Shown: piece after piece, positions 8,073 through 16,929 of the stretch
How positions within the stretch are numbered: the first letter of the stretch is position 1
How the letters are laid out: each line of letters begins with the position of its first letter
Assembly: GCA_964343355.1 (NCBI GenBank)
Contig: CAYFJC010000014.1
Location: forward strand, 1-25,574
DNA length: 25,574 nt
DNA from: MED-G78 sp964343355
GTDB taxonomy: Bacteria > Pseudomonadota > Gammaproteobacteria > Magnimaribacterales > D2472
Direction: 5' to 3'
Program-made: the position numbers and the translations under genes
Notes under the pieces: generated by a model
What the model was told of the DNA's origin: nothing
What the model saw: only the letters and a program-made list of their open reading frames with translations
The model's database searches: none

Positions 8073-10488
8073 TGGTTGCTTGAAGAAGAATATTTTCTGC
8101 TGAGGAGCCAATAAATATCTCATAAGATCCCGATCTTACTTCCCAACTTTTTTTCTCTATATTCCATGAAGAGAAATTTCTTGGATTTAAGCTAATTTCA
8201 ACTTTAGATTTATCATTAGGATCAAGCATTATCTTGCTAAAACCTTGCAAAGTTTTCATAGGCTCAGCATCATCATCAGTTTTAAAACCAACATAACACT
8301 GTGCGGTTTCTGCTCCAGCTACCTGGCCAGTATTTTGAATTGAAAATTTACAAGACACGGTATTTTCTGCCTGAATATTAATTTCTAAATCAGTGTAATC
8401 AAACTTTGTATAAGAAAGACCATGCCCAAAAGGAAAGAGGGTTTGAATATTTTTCTTGTCATACCATCTGTAACCTACCAAAAGTTTTTCATCATAGTTC
8501 ATCTGCAGGTCTTTACCTGGATATGAGCTAAATGCAGGAGTGTCTTCAATATTTTTAGGGAAAGAGGTTGGTAGTCTTCCTGAGGGATTAATTGCCCCAG
8601 TTACGATATCAACTAATGCATTGCCAAATTCTTGGCCTGCAAACCAAGTTTGAATAATAGCCTCAGCCTTATCAACCCATGGCATTTTTACTGGCGAACC
8701 TGTATTAAGCACAACTAAAGTATTTGGATTAACTTTTAATACCTCTTCAATTAAGTGATTTTGATTAACAGGTAAATTAAAATCACTTCTGTCATTACCT
8801 TCTGTTTCCCAATCAGAGTTTGTGCCAACAATTAAAATAACTTGATCTGACTCACTAGCAAGACTTAATGCTTCATCAAATAAGTTAACTCTATCAGGTG
8901 CCTGGCATCCAATATAAATTGCTGGGAAATTGCCTTCAAATTTATATCTAATTTCGATTTGATAGGTCTCGCCCTCAATAAGATCAATTTTGGCTTTCTT
9001 TGAATCTGAGCTAAATGAAAAGAATGCCTCTCCTGGTGTGGTTTCTGTCCAATTATCAATAAGCTCTTTACCGTCAATAAAAAATCGAGCTTTACCAATC
9101 CCAAATATTTCAAATTCATGTTGGCCAGAAATATCCGGTGTATATGCGCAGGAGAATCTCACAGAAATATCTGGTCTTTCTAATTTTGCAATGACATCTT
9201 TAGCAAAACCTTCGAATACCCAGAATTTATTACCTATTAAATGCTCTTGCATGATTAAATTTTTATCAAAGTCTGAGCCTTCAAAATACTCAACTAAAAA
9301 GCCTTCTTCATTGTCCATAAATTTTTCATTTACTCTTGGAAGATATTTATGAGTATGACAACCTTTTGCATAAGAGATATTTGTTTGCTCTCCTAGCTTA
9401 TTTTGGAATGCCTCTAATGGGTGAGCTTGATAATGCGGTTTTAGACTTGCGCTTCCTCCTCCAATAATTTGAGCTTCCTTAGCATTAGGACCAATAATTG
9501 CTAGATTCTTAATATTTGATTTTAAGGGCAGCAAATCATTGTTTTTAAGTAGCACCATTCCGCCTGCTGCAGCTTTTTTAAGTAGCTTTCTATGCTCTTC
9601 TGTATTATGACTTTCCTCTGGCTTAATCTCAGGATTTTCAAATCTCTTTGAGAAGCTAGCAATATTTAAAATTCTTCTTACCTTGTCATTAATTAATTCT
9701 TCTTCAACTTTACCTTCAGTTACAGCTGCATATAATTTTTCACCCCAAGCGTGTCCTGGGCCTGGCATTTCAAGATCTAGTCCACCATTGGCATTCTCTT
9801 CGGTTTCCAGGGCAGCACCCCAGTCACTTACTACATATCCATCAAAACCCCATTCATCTTTTAAAATATCAATTAGAAGCTCTTTATGAGAACTGCAATA
9901 AATATTATTTAACTTGTTATAAGCGCTCATAACAACCTGAGCATTACCATCCTTAATACCCATTTCAAATGGCAGTAGATATATTTCTCTTAAGGTTTTC
10001 TCATCAATATTTGAACTAACTAGATGTCTCTCATATTCTGTATCATTACCGATGAAGTGCTTTAAGCATGCAGCTACGTCTTGTGACTGAACTCCTTGAA
10101 CATATTCCGTAGCAATTTTTCCAGTTAAAAAAGGATCCTCTGAAAAACTTTCAAAATGCCTTCCTCCTAAGGGATGCCTATGAATATTAATAGTAGGCCC
10201 AAGCAGAACATCTACATCTTTAACTTTTGCTTCTTCACCAAGGGCAACACCTAGTTGATTAATTAGATCCATATCCCAAGTTGACCCAATTGATATAGCA
10301 CAAGGGAAACAAGCTGAAGATTTTCCTGAGTTTGAGTCACCCCTTACACCATTTGGACCATCTGACATCTTAATGCTTGGAATACCAAGCCTATCAATTT
10401 TATTGGTATACCATGAATTGAAACCACTCATAAGAGAGATCTTTTCTCTTAAAGTTAGGTCTTGAAGAAGCTTATTTATATTGGACAT
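8062..10488 (-). CDS. Glycoside hydrolase family 3 beta-glycosidase with PA14 insert
   Basis: 808 residues. GH3 barrel (1-290) with SDGPNGVRG (42-50), KH (143-144) and the nucleophile Asp222 in VVSDWGA. The alpha/beta sandwich from about 305 is interrupted by a PA14 domain (about 396-530: VEYFEG, FFIDGKELIDNW). The likely acid/base Glu563 lies in WETEGNDR. A fibronectin-III-like C-terminal domain begins near 700. GH3-PA14 enzymes split terminal beta-glucosides and related links; PA14 shapes the substrate site. There is no signal peptide, so hydrolysis is cytoplasmic, after uptake by the nearby symporter. The promoter has leaderless geometry (-10 six nt before ATG, no Shine-Dalgarno). Aryl-glucosidase, cellobiase or xylosidase activity cannot be separated by eye. 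Confidence 0.9.
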   Translation of the reverse strand: MSNINKLLQDLTLREKISLMSGFNSWYTNKIDRLGIPSIKMSDGPNGVRGDSNSGKSSACFPCAISIGSTWDMDLINQLGVALGEEAKVKDVDVLLGPTINIHRHPLGGRHFESFSEDPFLTGKIATEYVQGVQSQDVAACLKHFIGNDTEYERHLVSSNIDEKTLREIYLLPFEMGIKDGNAQVVMSAYNKLNNIYCSSHKELLIDILKDEWGFDGYVVSDWGAALETEENANGGLDLEMPGPGHAWGEKLYAAVTEGKVEEELINDKVRRILNIASFSKRFENPEIKPEESHNTEEHRKLLKKAAAGGMVLLKNNDLLPLKSNIKNLAIIGPNAKEAQIIGGGSASLKPHYQAHPLEAFQNKLGEQTNISYAKGCHTHKYLPRVNEKFMDNEEGFLVEYFEGSDFDKNLIMQEHLIGNKFWVFEGFAKDVIAKLERPDISVRFSCAYTPDISGQHEFEIFGIGKARFFIDGKELIDNWTETTPGEAFFSFSSDSKKAKIDLIEGETYQIEIRYKFEGNFPAIYIGCQAPDRVNLFDEALSLASESDQVILIVGTNSDWETEGNDRSDFNLPVNQNHLIEEVLKVNPNTLVVLNTGSPVKMPWVDKAEAIIQTWFAGQEFGNALVDIVTGAINPSGRLPTSFPKNIEDTPAFSSYPGKDLQMNYDEKLLVGYRWYDKKNIQTLFPFGHGLSYTKFDYTDLEINIQAENTVSCKFSIQNTGQVAGAETAQCYVGFKTDDDAEPMKTLQGFSKIMLDPNDKSKVEISLNPRNFSSWNIEKKSWEVRSGSYEIFIGSSAENILLQATISL

Positions 10489-10494
10489 GGATCA

Positions 10495-10523
10495 ATATTA
10501 AATCCTTTAATGCATATCTTCAA
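10495..10523 (-). promoter_or_regulatory. Promoter of the GH3 gene, leaderless geometry
   Basis: Minus strand: TTGAAG (10523-10518), 17-nt spacer, TAATAT (10500-10495), six bases TGATCC, then ATG at 10488. No Shine-Dalgarno sequence can fit in the expected transcript. Confidence 0.55.
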
Positions 10524-10557
10524 TTATTCAATTTTAAAAATAACTGTTAGCATATCG

Positions 10558-12264
10558 ATGATGATTAAATTCCTAATAACTTTACTAATTTCACTGTCCA
10601 TTTTCTTATCAGCCACACAAGAGCTTGATAGAATTATTATTCCTAAAACTTTAATTACTTTAGATGCCGCTAATGCTAATTCTGATGCTGTGATGATAAG
10701 AGGTTCTAGAATTTTTGCTGTCGGACAGCAGGAGGTTTTAATAAAAAATTTCCCTGATGCTGAAATAGATTATTCATTTGCAGACGATGTAATTATTCCA
10801 GGATTTATAGAGCACCACATTCATCCATTACTAGCAGCTATTACCATGAGTTCAGAAATAGTGGCTATCGATGACTGGGTACTTCCAAATAAAAAAAGTA
10901 ATGGTGTAAGAGATAGACCGGGATATATAAAAAGATTAAAAGAATTAGAGAAAAATCTAGAGGGTGCAGATACTCCTTTAGTGAGTTGGGGCTTTCATCA
11001 TTATTTTCATGGCAAATTGACTAGAGATGATTTAGATAAAATTTCTTCAGACAGACCTATTTTAATTATTCATCGGTCTTTCCATGAATTTATTATGAAT
11101 TCAAAAGCATTAGATTTATTCGACATCAAGAAAGAAGACTTAAATAAACTAACTCCAGCAGAGAAAGAGTTAGCGAACTTTGAACAAGGTCATTTTTCTG
11201 AAAGGGGTCTGATAATGGTAATGCCAAAAATTATGCAATACCTTGGTTCCCCGCAAAGAATCATGAAAGGCTTTGCTGTAACTGAGCAATATATCCAGGA
11301 GCAGGGCGTTACTCTAATTGCAAATCCTGGAGCCATGTATAACAAAGATATACAGGGTATTAAGAATTATGTCTTAGGCGACTCAGATACTCCATTCAGA
11401 TCATTATTTATTCCAAGTGCCTTATATATGCTTGAGCATTTTGAAATCTCCGATCTTCTTAAAGAAACGGAGGCTCTTCTTAAATGGGGTAATGGAAAGG
11501 TTCAATATCTTCCTAAGCAAATAAAACTTTTCACTGATGGAGCTATGTATTCTCAAAATATGGTTTTAAGAGAAGGTTACCTTGATGGGCATCAGGGGGT
11601 TTGGTTAATGGAAGCCGAAGTCTTTGATGAAGTTTTTGAACTTTACTGGGATGCTGGCTATCAAATTCATATTCATCAAAATGGTGATTCAGGCTTGGAT
11701 AGAATCCTAGATACAGTAGAAAAGAACAATAAAAGAAATCCTCGATCAGACCATAGGACAACTATCGTGCATTTTGGTTATTCAGCTTCTGATCAAATAG
11801 ATAGAATTAAGGAACTAGGACTTATAGTTAGTGCAAATCCATACTACGTAACTGTTTTATCTGATTTATATAGCAAAGTAGGTGTTGGCTATGAAAGATC
11901 TCAAGAGATGGTTCGACTAGGTGATGTTGCTAGAGCAAATATTCCTTTGTCTCTCCATTCAGATATGCCTATGGCACCAGCATCACCATTGGTGCTTATG
12001 CATGCGGCGGTGAATCGTATCAATTATGCCAATAAAGTTGCCGGTCCGAATCAGAGAATCTCTGCATTAAATGCATTGAAGGGTGTAACTTTAAACGCTG
12101 CTTATACAATTAATTTAGAAGAAGATTATGGGTCAGTGAGTGTTGGTAAATTTGCTAATTTTACCGTTCTATCTGATAACCCTTTGACGATAAATCCCTT
12201 AAAAATTAAAGACATTAAAGTTAAAGGCACTATTGTAGAAGGCAAAGTATTTCGTACTCCTTAA
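10558..12264 (+). CDS. Amidohydrolase family 3 (YtcJ-like), exported
   Basis: About 568 residues. Adjacent in-frame ATGs at 10558 and 10561 begin a signal-peptide-like stretch (MIKFLITLLISLSIFL); the frame stays open back to 10462, but that would overlap the divergent GH3 coding region. Amidohydrolase marks: GFIEHHIHP (first metal HxH), a mid-protein lysine in KQIKLFTDGAMYS, HIHQNGDSGLDRIL, HFGYS, and LHSDMPM near the C-terminus. YtcJ-like enzymes hydrolyse C-N bonds of varied, mostly unidentified substrates. An extended -10 (TGTTAGCAT, 10545-10553) lies seven nt before ATG 10561 and favours that start in a leaderless mRNA. A stem-loop follows the stop codon. Confidence 0.8.
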   Translation: MMIKFLITLLISLSIFLSATQELDRIIIPKTLITLDAANANSDAVMIRGSRIFAVGQQEVLIKNFPDAEIDYSFADDVIIPGFIEHHIHPLLAAITMSSEIVAIDDWVLPNKKSNGVRDRPGYIKRLKELEKNLEGADTPLVSWGFHHYFHGKLTRDDLDKISSDRPILIIHRSFHEFIMNSKALDLFDIKKEDLNKLTPAEKELANFEQGHFSERGLIMVMPKIMQYLGSPQRIMKGFAVTEQYIQEQGVTLIANPGAMYNKDIQGIKNYVLGDSDTPFRSLFIPSALYMLEHFEISDLLKETEALLKWGNGKVQYLPKQIKLFTDGAMYSQNMVLREGYLDGHQGVWLMEAEVFDEVFELYWDAGYQIHIHQNGDSGLDRILDTVEKNNKRNPRSDHRTTIVHFGYSASDQIDRIKELGLIVSANPYYVTVLSDLYSKVGVGYERSQEMVRLGDVARANIPLSLHSDMPMAPASPLVLMHAAVNRINYANKVAGPNQRISALNALKGVTLNAAYTINLEEDYGSVSVGKFANFTVLSDNPLTINPLKIKDIKVKGTIVEGKVFRTP

Positions 12265-12279
12265 AACCTTAGAAGGTTT
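12264..12279 (+). terminator. Short stem-loop after the amidohydrolase gene
   Basis: AAACCTT-AG-AAGGTTT palindrome overlapping the stop codon region, followed by a mixed T-containing tract. It is A/T-rich with a tight loop, so a weak terminator at best. Confidence 0.35.
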
Positions 12280-12325
12280 AGTCCTTTTAAGCCCCAAAAC
12301 TTACTTTTTTAAATCGTCTTAAAAT

Positions 12326-12354
12326 TTGCATTGTCGCGTATTAAACGCTAAATT
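12326..12354 (+). promoter_or_regulatory. Putative promoter of the TonB-dependent receptor
   Basis: TTGCAT (12326-12331), 17-nt spacer, TAAATT (12349-12354). The leader of about 75 nt ends in a strong CGGGGGA Shine-Dalgarno before ATG 12438. Confidence 0.45.
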
Positions 12355-12356
12355 CT

Positions 12357-12377
12357 CTATATAAGTTATCTATATAG
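12357..12377. promoter_or_regulatory. Inverted repeat CTATATA-N7-TATATAG, candidate operator
   Basis: Perfect 7-bp arms around a 7-nt spacer, starting 2 nt after the proposed -10 and so covering the expected transcription start. Chance is a real risk because the arms are A/T-only apart from one G/C pair. Confidence 0.35.
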
Positions 12378-12437
12378 TTACTGTTTAAAATATAACTAGG
12401 GATAATAACAATTAACAATTCATTATCGGGGGATATT

Positions 12438-15332
12438 ATGAGTTTAGATTTTCATAAAAAATTATTAGGATTTTCTTTTCTAATTATTGGAGTATTTAGT
12501 TTTACACCTACTCTAGTAGCAGAAGAGGGAGTGCTTGAAGAAATTGTAGTTACATCACAAAGAACTGAAGAAAGTTTGCAGGATGTTCCTATTGCTGTAA
12601 CAGCCTTAAGCGCAGAAATGCTAGAAGACCAACAAATTGAAGGCGGCTCAGATCTTCAGTTAGTTACTCCTAGTTTAAGTTTTCAAGGTGGAGATTCAAG
12701 TGGTGGAACCTTTAATATAAGAGGTATTACTAATTTAGCGGTATCTGCAACAGCTGAAAGTGGTGTAGAAATTCATGTTAATGATTTACCTGTCGGTGCA
12801 TACACGATGCAAGATGGAGATTTTTATGATCTTGAGCGTGTTGAAGTACTAAGAGGTCCTCAAGGGACTCTTTATGGTAAAAACTCTGTAGGTGGAGCTA
12901 TTAATATAATTACTGCTAAACCTGTAATGGGTGAAATGGCAGGAAGTATTAAAATTGAGAATGGTAGTTTTAATCTGAAAAAAATGAAAACTATGTTCAA
13001 TTTACCTCTTGGCGAAAAAATGGCAATGAGAATTGCAACATCAACAACCACAAGAGATGGTGATATTAAAAATATTTATTCCAAATCAAAAGTAAGTCAT
13101 GTTAATAATAGAGATAGCCAAGCATGGAGATTTTCTCTTGCATGGGATGTTAATGATAAAACTGATATAACTTTTATGCATGAAGCTTACGATGAAGACT
13201 CAATGCGTCATTATGTTAATAATACATACTGTCAAAGAGATCCGTCATTAGTAGTCGGTTGTACCCCTGGTGGTGAACTAGTTCATGAACTAACTCATCC
13301 AATGGCTACTTATGTTGAAAACTTAGCTGTCCTAACTGGAATATTAGACTTTACTCCTTTCACCGATATGTCTGGAGCACCTCAAGGTTTTTGGGAAGTT
13401 AATATAAGAGGAATGCCAAAGTACATTGTTGATTCAGATATTTCTATGTTAATCGTAAATCATGAGTTAAATGACAATTGGGATGCAACTTTTTCAGCTA
13501 TGAGAAAAGACAGACTATACGACAGAACTGGTAGTTATGTTTCAGAGGAAATGGATAAATTGCGTTTTAAAGATAATCCATATTTTCCAGGTGGCTTTGT
13601 CCCGATGAGTGGCTATGGACCTGGTTGTAAGCTTGAAGATGGAACTCTAGGTGTATATGGTGGATGTATTACAGATACCATGAATTATCCAGATGGATTT
13701 GATAGACAATACAATCCAAAAATGGAACGAGAAGTATTTGAGGCGAGAATTCAATCTAACCTAGATGGAGATATGAATTATCTTCTTGGAGCTATACATA
13801 CATCAGGTAGTAATCTAAGTGTTTATGATATTGCTGCTAACGGGCTAGATGCTTTAGCATTAGCTCCGCCTCCTATTCTAACGGGCGGAACTCCTCAAGG
13901 TTTTGTGCAGTTATATGCGCCTTTATATAGATCTAGTACTATTTCAGCTACAAGAAGTACAGCTATATTTGGAGAAGTTTATTATCAAGCTTCAGAACAA
14001 ACTAGTTATACATTAGGTTTAAGACATACTCAGGATTATAAAGAGCAGTATGGCCGTTCTCCTTTCTTAAGTGTTGTTGGATTTGGTGGCATTGGTACTG
14101 GCTTTACAGCATTACCTGGTTCGGAAATACCTGCATTTGGTGCTTCTTGGTACGGCTCTGGAGCTGAAGGAGATCCTGAAGTTACTTTTGAAAATACTAC
14201 AGGTAGATTTGTAGTTGATCATCAGCTTGATGACAATACTATGGTTTATGCAAGTATCGCTCAAGGCTTTAAAGGTGGTGGTTTTAATGGTGCTTTAGAC
14301 CCAGCGTTATATCCTGATACTGCTCAAGTTTTTCCATCTACCGATCTATTAGCTTTTGAAGTTGGTATTAAAAAAGAAATTCCTGCCAAAGGAATGAGAT
14401 TAAATGCTTCTGCTTATATGTACGATGCATCTGATTACCAAGTTACCAAAATAAAAAATAAAACAAGAGTTAATGAAGGTATTGATGTAATTATGAGTGG
14501 AGTAGAAGCTGAATTCTTATGGATTCCTCTTATGGCTCCTGAATGGAAAATTAATGCAAACATAAGTTATGAAACATCAGAAATTGCTGATGGAACTATG
14601 CTTTTAAATCCTGTAAATGCTGATCTTTGTCTAACATCTGGTTGTGGAGACTGGCATATGATGAAGGGCGCAGCTGATGCTGAAGTCTTTGTTGTAAGAA
14701 AAGATGTTGCAACTGCAATTTGGCAAACATGGTTAGCTGGTGGATGGGCACCTTTTGGTCTTCAGAATGGAATTCTAATTCCTGCTGAGTTCCATGGTGA
14801 TAGACAATCTGGAGTTCCTACTCCAGTAAGTTTCCTTCAAACAGGAGTAGCAGCAGGTCATTTACCATCACTTGCTGTAAGACAGTATTATGAAATTATG
14901 GCTAGTATCGTCTGTGCCTCATTAGGTTGCAGCGCATCTGATGTTGTTATGGATGGAAGATTATCTGATATTAGCGGCAACTCTCTTACACATCCAGAAT
15001 TAATGGCTAATATTGGAGTGCAATATACTTTAAGTACATCTCGATATAATGTTGATTTTAGGTTAGATGCATATCATCAAGGTGAAAGATCTACATCATT
15101 ATTTAATCTTGCATGGGACAAAGTTGATCCATGGACTGAACTTAATGCTTTAATAGCTATAACTCCAAATGATGAGGATGCTAACTGGCGTATAAATATT
15201 TATGGTCAGAATATTACTGATGAAATTAATGTTATGAATGTTGGTGATGCTACTGCACCACTTGGTATGGCTAAGTCTATTTGGGCAAGACCTCAAGCCA
15301 CTTATGGCATAAGTCTTTCTTATGACTTTTAA
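12438..15332 (+). CDS. TonB-dependent outer-membrane receptor
   Basis: 964 residues. Signal peptide (1-28, ending LVA), TonB box EEIVVTSQR (about 34-42), plug domain to about 165 with VEVLRGPQGTLYGKNSVGGAIN, then a 22-strand-type barrel ending in aromatic YGISLSYDF, as required for outer-membrane insertion. It belongs to the large group of marine and sphingomonad-like receptors for organic nutrients; no Fur box precedes it, so an iron role is not supported. Cysteine pairs in extracellular loops (for example CQRDP...GCTPGG) suggest loop disulfides. Closeness to the symporter, GH3 and amidohydrolase makes a glycoside or plant/algal compound a reasonable but unproven cargo. It is followed by a strong terminator. 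Confidence 0.92.
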   Translation: MSLDFHKKLLGFSFLIIGVFSFTPTLVAEEGVLEEIVVTSQRTEESLQDVPIAVTALSAEMLEDQQIEGGSDLQLVTPSLSFQGGDSSGGTFNIRGITNLAVSATAESGVEIHVNDLPVGAYTMQDGDFYDLERVEVLRGPQGTLYGKNSVGGAINIITAKPVMGEMAGSIKIENGSFNLKKMKTMFNLPLGEKMAMRIATSTTTRDGDIKNIYSKSKVSHVNNRDSQAWRFSLAWDVNDKTDITFMHEAYDEDSMRHYVNNTYCQRDPSLVVGCTPGGELVHELTHPMATYVENLAVLTGILDFTPFTDMSGAPQGFWEVNIRGMPKYIVDSDISMLIVNHELNDNWDATFSAMRKDRLYDRTGSYVSEEMDKLRFKDNPYFPGGFVPMSGYGPGCKLEDGTLGVYGGCITDTMNYPDGFDRQYNPKMEREVFEARIQSNLDGDMNYLLGAIHTSGSNLSVYDIAANGLDALALAPPPILTGGTPQGFVQLYAPLYRSSTISATRSTAIFGEVYYQASEQTSYTLGLRHTQDYKEQYGRSPFLSVVGFGGIGTGFTALPGSEIPAFGASWYGSGAEGDPEVTFENTTGRFVVDHQLDDNTMVYASIAQGFKGGGFNGALDPALYPDTAQVFPSTDLLAFEVGIKKEIPAKGMRLNASAYMYDASDYQVTKIKNKTRVNEGIDVIMSGVEAEFLWIPLMAPEWKINANISYETSEIADGTMLLNPVNADLCLTSGCGDWHMMKGAADAEVFVVRKDVATAIWQTWLAGGWAPFGLQNGILIPAEFHGDRQSGVPTPVSFLQTGVAAGHLPSLAVRQYYEIMASIVCASLGCSASDVVMDGRLSDISGNSLTHPELMANIGVQYTLSTSRYNVDFRLDAYHQGERSTSLFNLAWDKVDPWTELNALIAITPNDEDANWRINIYGQNITDEINVMNVGDATAPLGMAKSIWARPQATYGISLSYDF

Positions 15333-15350
15333 TATTAAGTAAATATTTAA

Positions 15351-15379
15351 AAAGCCTCGCACTTGCGGGGCTTTTTTTT
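15351..15379 (+). terminator. Rho-independent terminator of the TonB receptor gene
   Basis: AAAGCC-t-CGCA / TGCG-g-GGCTTT stem around a CT loop core followed by eight T residues. It is the clearest intrinsic terminator in the window. Confidence 0.9.
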
Positions 15380-15383
15380 AGGG

Positions 15384-15389
15384 TAGAAT
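15384..15389 (+). promoter_or_regulatory. -10 element of the YeiH-family gene, leaderless geometry
   Basis: TAGAAT ends six nt before ATG 15396. No good -35 is seen: TTGCGG at 15363, inside the terminator, gives a short 15-nt spacer. No Shine-Dalgarno sequence precedes the ATG. Confidence 0.4.
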
Positions 15390-15395
15390 TAAAAA

Positions 15396-16310
15396 ATGAA
15401 ATTATCTATAGGTATTCTATTAGCAGCATTTTCTATATGGTCAGGCTCTGCAGTAGCATCAATCTTAATTGGAATTATTTATTCTTTAACACTAGGCCTT
15501 TCAGAAGATTTTATTACTAAGTCAATAGGACCAAGATTTTTACAAATAGGTATAGTTATTTTAGGGTTATCAATATCTTTAACTAAAGCTTTTTCATTAA
15601 GTGGTACTTACCTGCCTTATATTTCCTTATTAGCTTTAACTACTTTTTTTCTAGGAATTTATATTGGTAAACTTATAGGCCTTGATAAAAAATTGACCTT
15701 ACTTATTGCCTCAGGAGCTGCTATTTGCGGAGGAACTGCAATGGTAGCAATTGCCCCAATTATAAAAGCCAGACCTAAAGATTTATTAACAGCTATTACA
15801 ATAATATTTTTACTAAACGCCCTAGCAATCATTATTTTTCCTTTTATAGGAACCTATTTAGGAATGTCTCAGGATCAGTTTGGCGCATGGACAGCTATGT
15901 CCATTCATGACACCAGCTCTGTAATAGGAGCTGCCATAGTCTATGGTGAAGAGGCAGTTGAAACTGCAGCTACTTTAAAACTAGGAAGAACGTTATGGCT
16001 TATTCCGCTTATTTTATTTTTATCTTATAAATACCAAGATCAATCATCAACCAAGTTTCAACTTCCTTTTTTTGTTCTATTTTTTATTCTAGCAATTGCA
16101 ATTGGTTCATTTATTGAACTTAACTCTGAAACTTTGAGTTTTATAAAACTCATTAGCCAATCTTTCTTATTGCTTGGTTTATTTTGTATAGGCTCACAAA
16201 TTGATAAAAAGGTTCTCAGTAATATTTCAGTAAAACCGCTTCAATTAGTATTAATTTTGTGGATTATTGTCATCCCATCATCATATTTGCTGATACAGGC
16301 TATTATTTAA
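15396..16310 (+). CDS. YeiH-family membrane transporter (putative sulfate/anion exporter family)
   Basis: 304 residues, about ten hydrophobic segments. The family core is clear: SGAAICGGTAMVAIAPIIKA (about 107-126) and MSIHDTSSVIGAA...YGEEA..AATLKLGRTLW (about 168-203), both conserved in YeiH (UPF0324/PF03601) proteins. Members are annotated as sulfate or sulfite-related exporters, with little direct evidence. It is slightly short for the family (usually 330-350) because the N-terminal helix is abbreviated; still, the open frame and promoter agree on this ATG. The 3' end overlaps the convergent kinase gene by 4 bp. Confidence 0.85.
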   Translation: MKLSIGILLAAFSIWSGSAVASILIGIIYSLTLGLSEDFITKSIGPRFLQIGIVILGLSISLTKAFSLSGTYLPYISLLALTTFFLGIYIGKLIGLDKKLTLLIASGAAICGGTAMVAIAPIIKARPKDLLTAITIIFLLNALAIIIFPFIGTYLGMSQDQFGAWTAMSIHDTSSVIGAAIVYGEEAVETAATLKLGRTLWLIPLILFLSYKYQDQSSTKFQLPFFVLFFILAIAIGSFIELNSETLSFIKLISQSFLLLGLFCIGSQIDKKVLSNISVKPLQLVLILWIIVIPSSYLLIQAII

Positions 16311-16816
16311 TTATCTAAAACAGATTTAATAATATTTTCAGTAACAGTATCTACATCAAGGGTTCCATCTATTGTTATATGGCACCATTTTTTATATAAG
16401 ACCGACCTTTGATTAAAAACATCCTCTGGTGACTTTCCATTGGGTTCTGCAAAACCTCTATTTGAATAATCGCCAACTCTTTGCATGACCGAACTTATAG
16501 GTATATCTAGATAAATAACCATAGAATGATTATTTAAATAAGTCATAGCTTTATCGCTATAAACCGCACTACCTCCAGTTGCTAAAATTGTATTATTAAG
16601 AGAACAGCTCAAGATAACTTCTTCCTCTTTTAATCGAAGTTCTGCGTGTCCCTCAGAATCTAAGATATCTTGGATAGATTGATTATTTATTTTTTCTATT
16701 AAATGATCGCTGTCAATAAATTCAAGGCTTAGCTGGGCAGCAAGTAATTTAGCTATGGTTGTTTTACCTGCTCCAGGCATACCTATTAGTGAGATATTTA
16801 TTTTCTTTTTATTCAA
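16307..16816 (-). CDS. Shikimate-kinase-family P-loop kinase, TTG start
   Basis: 169 residues. Walker A GMPGAGKTT (12-20), the FIDSD pair (34-38) where shikimate kinase has DxD, EGHAELRLKEEEV around the shikimate-binding Arg, LATGGSAV, and NQRSVLYKKW resembling the terminal RxxLY. The lid arginine motif (usually KRPLL) is replaced by NRGFAEPNG, so substrate preference may differ from AroK/AroL. It is not linked to aroB, unlike a typical aroK. The start codon is TTG, 7 nt after GGGAAG; no ATG occurs before the P-loop. It would phosphorylate shikimate or a related alcohol in the cytoplasm. Confidence 0.75.
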   Translation of the reverse strand: MNKKKINISLIGMPGAGKTTIAKLLAAQLSLEFIDSDHLIEKINNQSIQDILDSEGHAELRLKEEEVILSCSLNNTILATGGSAVYSDKAMTYLNNHSMVIYLDIPISSVMQRVGDYSNRGFAEPNGKSPEDVFNQRSVLYKKWCHITIDGTLDVDTVTENIIKSVLDN

Positions 16817-16892
16817 AACTATGCTTCCCAGGATCTAGATATACCTAAACATAAAACTTTCATATATTGTCTCCAATCTATTTACCTAACCA

Positions 16893-16922
16893 TTAGATAA
16901 TATACCAACAAAGATGTAAAAT
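16893..16922 (+). promoter_or_regulatory. Putative promoter of the membrane protein/SRD5A-like pair
   Basis: TTAGAT (16893-16898), 18-nt spacer, TAAAAT (16917-16922), then 7 nt to GTG 16930. This geometry favours the GTG over the TTG at 16924. Confidence 0.35.
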
Positions 16923-16929
16923 TTTGCTC

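Noticed and set aside
8865..9889. Open frames inside the GH3 gene on both strands
   Set aside because: They are shadows of the GH3 coding sequence, without ribosome sites or recognisable protein features.
11543..11761. Antisense frame within the amidohydrolase gene
   Set aside because: No ribosome site and no protein-like pattern; fully covered by a well-supported gene.
15150..15362. Antisense frame across the receptor end and terminator
   Set aside because: It would have to begin inside a strong terminator hairpin and covers beta-barrel codons.
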